A stretch of DNA of 64,000 nucleotides from Paramacrobiotus metropolitanus (Eukaryota; Tardigrada; Eutardigrada; Parachela; Macrobiotidae), in the NCBI RefSeq assembly GCF_019649055.1, contig NW_026570445.1:57191-121190 (forward strand), written 5' to 3'. Shown here in pieces: positions 13,653 through 25,344 of the stretch. Below the pieces are notes generated by a model. The model did no database searches, was not told the DNA's origin, and was given only the letters and a program-made list of their open reading frames with translations. Each line of letters begins with the position of its first letter. The stretch's first letter is position 1. The position numbers were made by a program, and so were the translations under genes.

Positions 13653-13918
13653 CATCTTCTCGTTCTCACCATCAGCTGATACATGCGAACGACGTGCCGG
13701 AGTCCATTCGCATTCACCGCGCGGGCTATATATGCAGTTAACTAGTGACGTCAGCGCCCTTTGACATTGACCTCCGATCCCCGGCCAACAACAACCAATC
13801 AGCCATTCGCCCGCCGCAGCCACCACCGTACTCTGACTGTATCGCGGGCTTCCGGCTTCCCCGTGAATAGGCGCGCCGCCGCCGCCGCCCAGCCAAACTC
13901 CAATTCCACAGCTCGAAG
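13653..13918 (+). other. Likely 5' untranslated exon of HNF4
   Basis: Runs from the TATA-predicted start to the donor CTCGAAG/GTTAGT. Joined to the acceptor TTTACAG/ at 14713, the HNF4 frame is closed by a TAG inside this exon and holds no ATG, so translation would begin in the next exon. A nuclear-receptor-like pair (TTTGACATTGACCT) lies near 13770. The 5' end is inferred. Confidence 0.45.
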
Positions 13919-14729
13919 GTTAGTTTATCAGCTCAGTATTATGACTGTGTAGTTTTTACATTCAGCGTAAAAACAACAACACAATAGGAAATAGGAAGCA
14001 CTACATCTGCTTGACCTTTGCCTGGCTACTGTCGCTGACAGGGCGCTTGCAGTGCGGGAGCTCATCACAGACTTCGTACCGGCCCGGAAAAATTATTATT
14101 AACTCTGTCGCATTCTGTGCTCAACATACTATAGTTAGAATATCCGTACTGCATATACATGTAAATGCATTAAGAATTAAATAACTTAATCTGTATTAGT
14201 AAGTATCAAAGTAATTATGATGGTGTAAATTTCCACAGTGCGTATTCTCCTGCACAACAAAAACGGCAGTACTAGTCGTGCACCCGTACAGTTATTACGC
14301 AGCTTAAAGAAGGCTGACAGCAAAAACTGCGAGTTAACCACGTTCATTAAAGGCACGTTCATTAAAGCTTTCATAATTATTGTGTTTTTACTGCACCAAG
14401 CTTCAAGCTTGAAGGCCACAGAAATTATTAATTAATAGCAAGCTGTCCGTCACACAGGTTTTCTCGATTGCGGCCATTATCATAATTAAACAATTACATT
14501 CGGAAAAATATTACTAATTTTTTTATAGTTCTTGGTGGGTATTAAGTATTAACACTGTTATTTTTTTATGAATGCCTACGTGATTTATAGGAATTAGTTT
14601 TGCTGTATTTGATTATAGTCATGTCGTACGACGGACGCGTGCACGCAGTCGTTTTACTGGCTAGCCCAGTTAAAATTTAATAACAACTAAGTACATCGAC
14701 AATGGTCTTTACAGTGGGAAGAAAATTCG

Positions 14730-17700
14730 ATGGAGCGCGGCAGCCGCAACGTCAGTCGCTCGTCCAGCCCGGCGCTGCCGCCCGCCCGCGGCGCCAGCAA
14801 CTACAGCAGCGCCCCGCCCAGCCACCACAGCACGCCGGTGCACTCGCCGCTGCCGGCGGCCAGCCACAGCGGCAGTCAAAGCGGCTCGCGGGTCAGCTCG
14901 CCCTTCGTGCAGTCCACCGGGCACAACCACACTAACCACGCCCACCATAATAACCAGCCGCTGAGCATGTCCATGTCCATGCCGCTGCCGGGTCCGCAGT
15001 CCATCCAACAAGTACTCTCCAGCAACATCAACGGACCCATCGCCATCCCCGTGGTGTCCTACGCCATGCCGGCCGGCAGCGGGTCCGCGGCCGCCGTGGC
15101 GGGCGGCGGTCTGCAGCACCTGCACTCGGCGCTGCCCATCGGCGGACTGCTGTCGCTCGGCCAGGCCGGGCTGTCGCGCAGCTACCGGACGGCGCCCAAC
15201 GGTGAGTAGCGAACTAGCAAATACACTAAAAAACACTTAAAAATTATCGTTTTGTTGGGCGCAATACTGTAACAGTTAGCGGTACTTGGAAAGTGACGTA
15301 ACCGGAAATCCGCGATTTTGCTCGATAATTATCTGGAGACGCAGAATACAACCGCCGATATACGTAATATTATGCTAGTTAAAATCTGGAATATCGCTCG
15401 TTTAATCGTTTTAATGCTTCTTAATACAAGTACGCTTAATGCAGTAAATTCATTAATATTCGGTTTCGAGTAAAAAATACGGATACGTATAAATTAATAA
15501 CATTTATTCGAGACCGGAAGTGCTGCAATAACGTACAGCTATATGAGCAATTAATTATTCGGTATAGTCACAGCTTTGCTTGTTGGATGAAATAATTCTC
15601 TGCTAATAAAACAAAGTGGCAGTAGAGCGCGACTTTCGTGGTGAGGACAAGTGAAGAAATAAATTATTCACTCATCAGGAACGTGTAAATCTTATCTCGG
15701 TTTGACAGCGCTGTTTGTGATGCTTATCGCGCGATATGGACAGCGCTGAGCTGTAGCTGGGGAATGCTGCGCACTGGCGCTGGCTGTCTGCATGATTGCA
15801 GATGTGTTTTCTTGTGCAGTACTTAGTTAATTAGCCCGTTGTCTTTAATAAATTGTTGCGACAGTGCCGGCTGCATATACGCGTATATGACAGCGCTGCC
15901 ATTGGCTAACTGCAGTCTAATATAGCGCGCTATCGCTGCTCCCGCATCTGCGCTGTGAAAGCGCTGCGCCTGTGCAATCCGCGTACGATCGTATATCCGT
16001 GATCGCGTATCACGCTCCTGCCATCTCGTACAGATAACATAACAAGGACAGTTATTAAAGCTAGCTAACACCACAACGACAGGGCGCTAATTCGTGTCAC
16101 TGCGCTTGTTTTTCTCTTAGACACTGATTTAGCATCAACTAACGAACAAGGAAAAGCAACGGCCAGCCGCTCTCCTGCTGATTGAATTCGTAAACAGTCT
16201 GACCACGTAAAAATATTCATCCAATTTTTGCCGGTATCCTCCCGAAAGTCTCTGCTTGATAATGAGGTTTATTTTATATCCAGTGATAATAATTCCTGCA
16301 GAATAACAATCTTTCGTCGTTTTCTCCATGAATTTTGACCGTATCGAGAGAATCTCTAATAATCGGGAATAACGCATGTCGTTGGAATTATTCACCGTCG
16401 TTTAACTGTCGACACGCGTCGTCGTGATGGGTGTGGCGGCTGCCGTGGACCCGGCACATCTGCCGGCCTCAACGCCGGACGCGTCGGACGCCGACGCATC
16501 CCCGCCGGATGCGCACCACCAGCCCCCGCCCGCGGGCGACTACTCCTTCGTCAGCGTCAGCGTCCTGGAGGAGGCCGACCTGGCGCTGCAGGACGCCGCC
16601 GCCCGGCTCTACCACCTCCCGGACCACATGCGCAACGTCGTGGCCATCTCGCAGTGGATGAGCGCGCCGCATCCGCACCAGCCGCACTCCTTCGCGCCCA
16701 CCTACTCCTCCTGTACGTCCGCAGCAACGCCTGCTGAAAAAGTGTCACTAGCGTAGATCGTTAGACGTATAAATAGTCCGGCCGAAGAGTGCCGTGGGAA
16801 CGGGCCTTCGCAGAAAGGTCAAAGTGCAGCGCTGCTCGACAAGGCGGCGGTAAGAAGCATCCGCGGTGGAAGGGTCACGATTGGCCGGGCCAAAGGGTAA
16901 GCGCCGGCCCGGGGCGGTAGGCTGCAGCAGCGCAGGTCAGAGCGCTAGTTTGTCATAATGTGCGAACAGCTGCGCCGGTTAATTTATTAAGCGCCGTGAA
17001 GTGCCCTTCTTCCCAGCGCGTGGCATGCGCGTGTGCGCTAGCTGAGCGCGGACAACTCCGAGTTGCCGGCTTTAAATACACAGCGGGCGCGTAATCGCGG
17101 CGGTCCATCAGCATGGACCCGGCCTGTGACTTTGTTGTTGGCGATCGAAGCCGATAACCATCGCTTTCTTCCGCCGAGCCGAAACCCAGATTAATTGCAG
17201 CCGAACGCTTGAAAGCCACTGTGGAAACTTTGTCCACGTAGCTTGACACGAAAATATGCTTGTTAGAGTTGCGTAGTTGAATCAGAGGCAAACAGCGCGT
17301 CGCCCTTTTGCTGCATTATTAATCTGTCCTTTGACTGTACCCGTCGCTGGACCCAAACTCCAACGACTACTTCTGGCACCTTGCACTGGCAATATTAGTT
17401 CCTTCCTCGTACCCTACCACCCGCGTCCAACTGGACAATCGCTGTCTACAATAAACGGCATCGTATTGTTTGACGTCAGTATATTGTTGTCGACCGCTGC
17501 ATTATTAGCGCTATCAGTATCGGTTAGCTTACCGCAGTATTACCGCATTATTGCGTATAATGTTTACTGTGAAATGACCGGAAGTAGGGACAATTAATGG
17601 ATTTAATGCCAGCCGGTTATTGCCGCAGGAAGAACGGTCCTTTCCGCTAAAACACTGTTTTTAAAACGCCGGTTTCCTTCTCCGTAATATTATGTAGTTT

Positions 17701-20477
17701 GAGCCCGAGTAAAAACAGAAGAAAACAGGGAATTTCGCTGACGAAGTTTGGCTAATGGTTGGGATGTTTGCAGACGACGAGCGGGGAATGTTGGGCAGTC
17801 ACGTGGGCGGTCTGGCCAGTCTGGGGCACGTCCAGCACCTGCACGTGCCCAGCGTCAGTCCGGCCGCCATCGCCTTCTCCATCCAGGGCACTTCCGCACC
17901 GCAGTCGCAGCCCTCCGTCATCCAGGTAAGCACATATCAAGCGGCCACCATTGCTTGACCGCTTTTTTATTAAATCTTAATTGCAGCATGTTCCCTCGTC
18001 GACCGGCGTTTTGATGGCCGGCAGCGGCAACCACAGTCCCTCCGTGCAGCAGCAGCAGCAGGCCAGCATGGCGTCCTACAGCCACGGCGAGCAGTCCAGC
18101 CCCAACTCGCCCACCTCCAACAACAACTCCGCCCGCAGCACCCCCGCGCCCATGCAGCCGCTGGCCTTCGGACAGGCGCCGGCCGGGCCGGGTGCCGGCA
18201 ACAGCGCCGCTGGCCAGGGCAGTCCCCAGAGCGGATCGCCGCACGGCCAACAACTGTGCACGATCTGCGGGGATCGCGCCACCGGCAAACACTACGGCGC
18301 CTTCAGTAAGGTCACCCTTTTTAACCGATTTATGACTGCTCTTCGTATAATATGACTGTTATTCTGCAGGCTGCGATGGCTGCAAGGGCTTCTTCCGGCG
18401 AAGCGTAAGCGCACCTGTCAGCCCAGTATATATGTATCGCTGCTATAAGGACGATTTAATACGATTGCAGGTGCGAAAGAATCACGTCTACTCGTGCCGA
18501 TTCAGTCGCAACTGCGTCATCGACAAGGACAAGCGCAACCAGTGCCGATACTGCCGGCTGCGCAAGTGCTTCCGCGCCGGCATGAAGAAAGAAGGTCAGT
18601 ACAATTAAATTTCCATGCCGGAAGCGTTTTTTCGTTAAGCTTAATTTTTGTGCAGCGGTTCAGAACGAGCGGGATCCCATCAGCACACGTCGGCCCTGCT
18701 ACGAAGACTGCAACAGCGCCGAGCTGTCGGTCAGCAGTATCTACCAGGCGGAGATTGCCGCTCGCTCTGTGGTGAGTGATCGGAACGTCCCCTTTACTGA
18801 TTTAGTAAAAAAGCGACAAAAGTAGTGGTATTTCACTGGTGTGTCTGATAGGATTACACCGCGACCGGCATGATGGTGCCGCACGATCCCAACAGTCTGC
18901 CCAAACGCATCGCCACCATCCAGGACGTCTGCCAGTCCATGAAGCAGCAGCTGCTCATCCTCGTCGAGTGGGCCAAGTACATCCGGCCCTTCTGCGAGTT
19001 ATCCCTCGATGACCAGGTTAGCAATTAATTTTACAATTTAATTCGTCGTGCTTTAATGTAGCGATTGTGGATGTAGGTGGCGCTGCTGCGAGCGCACGCC
19101 GGCGAGCATCTGATCCTGGGCGTGGCGCGCCGCTCGGTGCACCTCAAGGACATCTTGCTGTTGGGCAACGAGAGCATGATCGTCCCGCACTCCTCCACCG
19201 AAGTGGACATTGGCCGCATTGCCGCGCGTGTCCTGCAGGAACTCATTAAGCCCTTCCGAGAAATTCAGATCGATGATAAGGAGTTCGCCTGCACCAAGGC
19301 CATCGTCTTCTTCGATCCCGGTAGGTGGGACATGACTTCCGGCGACCGGAAGTGAACCGTAGTGTTGGCAGCAAAACGCAAATTTAAAAATTTTAATCTT
19401 AATTATATACCTGATCGACTATTATTCTACCAATTTTTATTTATTATTTATAAATATATTATACTATATATAATTTATATAAATATATAAATATAAATAT
19501 ATTTATAATTATATAAAATATATAAATATTTAAAAATAATTATGTATGGAATATAAGTGCCATTTTTAATTTATGTGACCTTTGTCTTTTTATATGGGTA
19601 AATATTTTATACATTTTTTAAAAATGCTGGAAGTAAAATGCAAATTGTTAACCGGCAGACGCCAAAGGCCTATCAGATCCGCAGCGCATCAAGAACATCC
19701 GCTACCAGATCCTGGTCAACCTGGAGGACTACATCAACGACCGCCAGTATGAGTCGCGCGGACGCTTCGGTGAGCTGTTGCTGCTGATTCCCTCGCTGCA
19801 GAGCATCGCCTGGCAGATGATCGAGCAGATCCAGCTGGCCAAGCTCATCGGCAAGGCGCAGATCGACAGCCTCCTGCAGGAGATGCTGCTGGGCGGTCAG
19901 ATGGGCGCGCTGGCCGCCGGGGCGGGCGGTGGCGGCGCGACACCCACTACCCGGCCCCGCCCAGCTGGCCTCGCCCGCGGGGCATGCTGGATACTCGCTG
20001 GCTTCCGCCGGATCCTACCGACAAAGTACGCCGTCCTCCTTAAGAAGATACAACGATCATCTATAAGTGACCTTTCTATATATGCGTTTACTTTTATATA
20101 TAGCATTATGCGGTTGACCTTTGATAAAACTTTATATATGCGTGATTGCTTGCACATATACATTATATACATTTTATATTTTATATATATATATGTATAT
20201 CGTATATGTGACCTTTAATAAGTGTATATATGCGTGCTATTTTGTTATATATGTGGCATTTATAATGCCCGTAGACTGCACCCCGGGCGCGTACCCCGGC
20301 ATGCACCTGCCGCTGCCGGTGAGCAGCATCACCACGGCCACCATCGTGTCCCCCGCCGGCAGTCTGCAGCAGAGCCCCGACGGCGCACAACTGTCGCCCA
20401 ACGGCGCCCCGGCCCAGTCCCACCGCTTCGACTACTCGCAGCACATTAACGGCGACAAGGAGGCCTCCGCCTACTAA
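14730..20477 (+). CDS. Hnf4: HNF4-type nuclear receptor
   Basis: Zinc-finger transcription factor that binds DR1 elements as a homodimer; in animals it controls gut, fat and lipid metabolism genes. Exons: 14730-15201, 17774-17925, 17987-18305, 18370-18404, 18471-18594, 18656-18771, 18852-19016, 19077-19320, 19659-about 19928, 20275-20477; phases agree through 19320. The DNA-binding domain spans about residues 299-364: [14 protein letters not shown], the P-box [11 protein letters not shown], then [17 protein letters not shown]. The ligand-binding domain follows ([81 protein letters not shown]). Match to HNF4 is near-complete across both domains. The N-terminal region (about 300 residues) is long and rich in Ser, His, Gln and Pro. 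The C-terminal frame is unsettled: a weak donor at 19929 gives about 699 residues in frame, whereas the stronger donor at 20026 requires a one-base shift near 19930. The intron 19321-19658 is very AT-rich. Confidence 0.95.
16427..16712 (+). CDS. Hnf4: Alternative first coding exon of HNF4
   Basis: An ATG begins 95 codons rich in Ala, Pro, His and Asp with strong G/C third-base bias, ending TCCTCCT/GTACGT. The donor is phase 1, the same as the 14730-15201 exon, so either exon can splice to 17774. It encodes an acidic-hydrophobic stretch ([20 protein letters not shown]) that could act as an activation segment. This mirrors the use of two promoters in vertebrate HNF4A. No clear TATA box is seen upstream. 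It could also be an independent small gene, but the phase match and position argue against that. Confidence 0.6.
16816..16828 (+). promoter_or_regulatory. DR1 element (HNF4/RXR-type) inside the HNF4 gene
   Basis: AGGTCA-A-AGTGCA: two half-sites spaced by one base, with the CAAAG core typical of HNF4 sites. It lies about 100 bases after the alternative first exon, where an autoregulatory enhancer would be plausible. Binding is inferred from motif knowledge. Confidence 0.45.
19380..19640. repeat. AT-rich low-complexity tract in HNF4 intron
   Basis: Nearly pure A/T with TATAAATATA-type repetition. It makes this intron (338 bases) five times longer than its neighbours. One TGACCTTT site sits at 19576. 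Confidence 0.75.
20026..20274. repeat. Degenerate tandem repeat in last HNF4 intron
   Basis: Three units start with TGACCTTT (20068, 20115, 20209), each followed within about 25 bases by TATATATGCG. The TATATATGCG part resembles the 8.1-8.4 kb repeat. Confidence 0.6.
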
Positions 20478-21026
20478 AATAACGGAAAGTCCGCACCTCC
20501 ATCCATTCCTGTCCATGACGTTCCTCCGTGCCGTGACGGCACAATCAGCCAGAGTTGTCTCAGATGCCATTAATGATAATTCCGTGCAAATTTCCTGTTG
20601 GTCAAATATGCTCGTACATTCGTTGTGAGGCGGTGCTGATTTGCCGGCAGCCGCGAGTATTAGTGCCTGGCACGGTCATATTGACTATGTTCTACATGTT
20701 CTTATCTTTTTACCAAGGCATACCAATTTTTTTGTTATATAATCCGGGCTTTTTGCTATCGTTGCTGTTATTATAAATTATTAATTTTTTTGGAATATAC
20801 TGTTAAATCATATAAAGGTCAACGTATACTCAGTATATGCGGGGATGATTTTTTTTATTATTCTGAATGTCTTCGATCCGGTTTTCTGTCAGCTTCGGTT
20901 GAACACACTAATACATTTGCACCGGTAACAATCACCGATTCACCATTGACGACATTATACGAAAGCCACTGTACGATAATAACAGAATGAGAAAATCAAG
21001 CGATCTTCTTGACGCAACACTTCCGC
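20478..21026. other. Shared 3' spacer between HNF4 and first Bar gene
   Basis: The two genes converge with only 549 bases between stop codons. A TTTATT near 20851 reads AATAAA on the minus strand and may be the polyadenylation signal of the Bar gene. No classical AATAAA is seen for HNF4. An AAAGGTCA site lies at 20814. Confidence 0.5.
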
Positions 21027-24000
21027 TTAATCCTTGTCATCCAACGCCGCAGCCGCCGCCCGGCTGTTGGTCCGGGCGTCCATGGCCGCCGCGGCCAGAC
21101 TAGTGGCGGTGAAGAAGGCCGGCGCCATCGGCAGCGGTTTGCCGGCTCCGGCCGGATGCCCGCCACCGGGATTTTCCAGACGCAGGGGCCGCGCCAACGC
21201 CGCCAGGTTGTGCGCCATGGCCAGCTGCGCCGGGAACACGGTGACGGCGTTGACGTTGCCGGAAGAGGGTGTCTGGTGGGCCGCCGCCGCCGCGGCCAGT
21301 TGCTGCTGTTGTTGCTGCAGGAGGGTGCGATAGTAGATCTCCTGCATATGCGCCTGCGCCGGGTGGGCGGTCCCCGGAGCGGCGGGGTTGCACAGGCCGA
21401 TGGGCAGCGGCAGTCCGCCGGCCGCCGCCGCCGGGAGGATGTTGGAGAGGTTGCCGAGGTTCCACTGCAGCATGCGCTGCATGGCCGAGTAGCTGCCGGC
21501 CGCCTCCACCATCAGCTCGAAGTGCACCGACTGGGTGCGCTTCCACTTTGTCCTACGATTAATCGGCATTAAGTTTATCCATGTTACGTTATCAAACAGT
21601 TCCGCATACTATTATAATAATGGCTGCATTTCTGTGCTTACCAGCTTACAGCTGTGTACAACGTATTGTACTTACGTTGCGCTATACAATGTATTGTACG
21701 CTGTTATGTATTAAGTGATAATTGCACTGGTACGTTGTAGCAATGTACCGATATGCATTCGCTACACCGCATACACAAATTAATGCTTTAGGTAATAATA
21801 CTATTATTGTAGTATGTGTTATGTGTATACTGAAATGTTATAGGAGAGGATGCATAATATAAAATAATGCATAATATATAATACTGCATACTTCATATTA
21901 TAAAATTCTGTAACTACGTACCATATAAAAGAATGTACTGTACTTGTACATGGGTATTCTATAGCGAATATGCACGGTTAATTTATATAATCATACGTAA
22001 TGTCCACATTCTTTTATAGCTGCGAAAGAAATTGCATCTTCTTACTATTAATTTGATATTATACCTTTTTATTAATAATCAACGCACAATTCTGGTAAAG
22101 AAAAGAAACATGCAGTACTATTCACAGCAGCAAAACTTCATTTAAACTATCCAAACCATCCATGGTACCCAAAACAGATGCTGCATTTCCGCGCTGAATC
22201 TCAAGCGATAATCGTTGACGTAAAAATAATATAATATTTGATATAATATTATTATGGTTTTCTACGAGCACACGGCCACACGTACACCATGCACCGTACA
22301 GTATGCAAAAAAGGCCTACCCAGTAGGAAACGTGGATATACCTCGTATCTGTACAGTACACTTCACCGATTCTACACTTTTTTTAGTTAATTATTAAACA
22401 TTGTCAAAGAACGCTGTCGGACCGTGAAGGCTGGAGCATATCACCGACGGCTATTTGCCTGTTGACCGGAAATGTTTGTTCCCCGAATAAACTGCAGTGG
22501 CCGCACTAAGCTACAGCGTGGGCGTGAATGCGTATGGTCTATGTTATTCGATTGCGTTTTGCCGATCCGCGTGATCAGTGTCACAGCGCCGGTCGCATGC
22601 GCATGCGCAGCCCGGTAAAGCTCGTCCGTTTGTTTGCCTGCCATCAATCACTACCAGCGTATCATTACAGCGCACGTGTTTGCGGTCCCGTGGTCAGCAA
22701 TTTGCCAGCCACAAACCTTTACACCGTCTTCCCGCAAATTCTCCCCGAAATATTCAGGCAATCTGCACGCAGAGGAAATCACAGTGCTGACAGTTGTACG
22801 GTATTAACAAGTAAGGGATACTCAGATTGTATTAATGTATATCTGACTGTTTATGATAAAGCAAATACCTGCGATTTTGGAACCAGCATTTGACCTGGGC
22901 ATCGGACAAGCTGAGGCTGGCGGCCAGCTCCATGCGGTCCTGCACGCTGAGATACTTTTGCCGTTCGAAGCGCTTCTCCAGCGTCTGCAGTTGGTTGTCC
23001 GTGAAGGCTGCCGGAGCAACATAATTTTATACTTGGCAATGAATTGTAAATACGTGTATGGAGACTTACAGCATTCGGCTGTAATTAATTGTGCCGACTA
23101 ATTATTCACTGACCTGTGCGCGCTTTGCGCGACTTCTTCCCTTTCGGACTGCAGCCCTGACTGGCCGCGCCGGACGCGCTGTCATCCTGCTCACCTTGTG
23201 GACTGTCACCTGCAAAACGGGCAAACGCCAAATGACACCATTATCCACGCTTCCGACAACGCCAGATTTCCTGTACACTGAATGCACACAGCAGGCACTG
23301 GACATATTAATTTAATCACGATTCACCAGCATGTACTGATATTGATACCTACATTATCTGTACAGATACGTAGAATTATATGATCATATAATCATCGTAA
23401 CCACAGCATAATTATGTACACTCTCAATATTCATAACACTAATAAAAAAACTTTACGTGCGCTTACAATCGTTAAATTCTGTAATTACAAGCGATACACT
23501 GATTTCTTTCGAAGGGGAGTGCCATTTTCTTTCTTGTAAATTTTCTTTCTTGTAAATTGTAAATTTCCTTCTTTGTAAACTTGAGCCTACAGACTGCGGC
23601 GAGTACGAATGTACGATAAAATAATAATTACGTCTACTACTGTAGTTAATTAAGTACGTTTTATTTGTTCCGGTAGTACATTCGCAAACAAACTTTGTTT
23701 ATAACTGTTTCGGTTATTCAACAGCACATTTGCGTATCTACATACGATTGGTGTATTTATCTTGATTATAGTTCGGAAGGTCACATGAACATAAGGAAAT
23801 TAAGGACAGATAAAATCACTGACCAAATCCAATACGTACAATTATTGTCAATTATTACAAGAAGATGGCTGTACGGATGAAGGAAAGGCATGAAAGTCGT
23901 AAATCAAGCGTAATTCGAAACAGGTACACACAGTACGAGTACATTATTAATGCCACAAATATAATAATCATGCTGTAACTGTGCGCACTATGCAGCAACA

Positions 24001-25344
24001 GTATTCGCTGCTTGTTGTTTGGCAGACGGTTTAAAAAATAAAACGCCATGCGATAGATACGGTTGTTTACTAACTGTACTTACTGGTATTCCGTTTATAA
24101 CGAAATTAATTATTTTTTCCTTTAAGATCTGATAGGCGTTTCATATTGGGTAAGGGAACGTTACCGGCAACGCAAAAGCGAAGTGTTTAAAAGGTGAACT
24201 TGAGAAACGGTAAACTGCATAATCAGAGACGGCTAAATTTGTTCGAATAAAAAAGTGCCAGTTATTATCGTTTAATATAACTGACGATCGCTTTGGAGTA
24301 TGTTACACAAGCCATTAGCCCGCATGCTCCGTGGGCTTGTGCAATCGTCTGACCGCTGCTGAAAACGGGAATGAATACCGGGATTCGTTGCTGCACGCAT
24401 GGTGGTACGGGCGACGTTGTCGCTCGTAAAATGTATTTGATTACCTACAGGCAGCGAATTCTTACAGCTTTGCATAAATTTGCAGTGTTATGCTATGCTT
24501 GGCTTTGCTAACGAATACTTGCAGTAAATGAGCAATAGTCTGAAGGAAATGCATAGAAGTATTAATAATTTGTACTGCTTACGAGGCTTCGTGGTTAATG
24601 CAGCGACTGTTTTCTGCCGCCGGCTTTCTTATTTACGGCCGTTAGTAATTACATCTCCATTAGCGACCTTTGCAATGCCGTAGTCATATTGCAAAGTATT
24701 AAATTAGTAGTTTAATAATTAATATGGCTTATACAATATGACGTGTTAACGCGGCCGCTGTGCCAGCATGTAAACGGTGTGGGCTGGCATCAGCGCTATG
24801 AAAAGAAGTGAAACGAACTTGCTAATAATATTATGATGTTGTTGTTTTTGTTAAAATCCTTAGAATGTCAGTTGAAAAAAAAACACCATTTAATTAGCGA
24901 TATCAGGCTCTAACCTGCGTCGGAGATTTCGCTGTGGGCGTCGCTGTCGCTGCTGGCCCTGTCCTGATCGAAATCCATCTCCGAGTCGACGGCGACGCCG
25001 GTGTCGAGACCGGACGCCTCGCTGGCCGCCCGTTCCTCCTTAGCGGCGAGGTCACTGGCGTCGGCAGTGACGGTGGCGCCGCCATCACCCGGCAGCGCTC
25101 CCAATGCACACCGCGGGCCAAAACGCCGCTGGTGCTTGGCGTCGGACAGCGGTTTGCTGCGGAGGATGTCCTTGATGAGAAAGGAATTCTTGGCCATCGC
25201 CGCCACGGGCGGTGGGCTCACTTGACTGGGCGCTGTCGTCTTCTTCAGTGATTCCGCTAATTTCTCGGTCACCGACGAATTAGTCAGGTAGGCAAGCGGC
25301 GCTGGACACGAATTGGCTGCCGGTGCGCCGTCGCGGTCGGTCAT
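21027..25344 (-). CDS. BarH-like homeobox transcription factor (copy 1)
   Basis: Sequence-specific nuclear regulator, in other animals used in neurons and sense organs. Exons 25344-24915, 23209-23114, 23007-22869 and 21552-21027 sum to 1191 bases (396 residues) with phases 1, 1, 2. The Groucho-type FIL motif NSFLIKDIL is near residues 53-61, an acidic Ser/Asp stretch at about 120-143, and the homeodomain at about 170-229 ([40 protein letters not shown]). The C-terminal [20 protein letters not shown] matches the extension found after Bar homeodomains. Poly-Gln and poly-Ala follow. Position 47 is Cys and 49 is Phe, where Bar proteins normally have Thr and Tyr. The 1.3 kb third intron holds a retroelement fragment. 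The gene is tail to tail with HNF4 and head to head with the second Bar gene. Confidence 0.93.
22122..22260 (-). mobile_element. Retroelement-like protein fragment, copy A
   Basis: The minus strand encodes [20 protein letters not shown] and then a stop, interrupted upstream by AT-rich sequence. The same residues are encoded at 44.1-44.2 kb. I recall similar C-termini in invertebrate retroelement proteins, but cannot verify this here. It lies in the third intron of Bar copy 1, same strand. Confidence 0.5.

Noticed and set aside
21009-21572. 187-codon plus-strand frame opposite Bar copy 1
   Set aside because: Shadow of the Bar last exon on the other strand.
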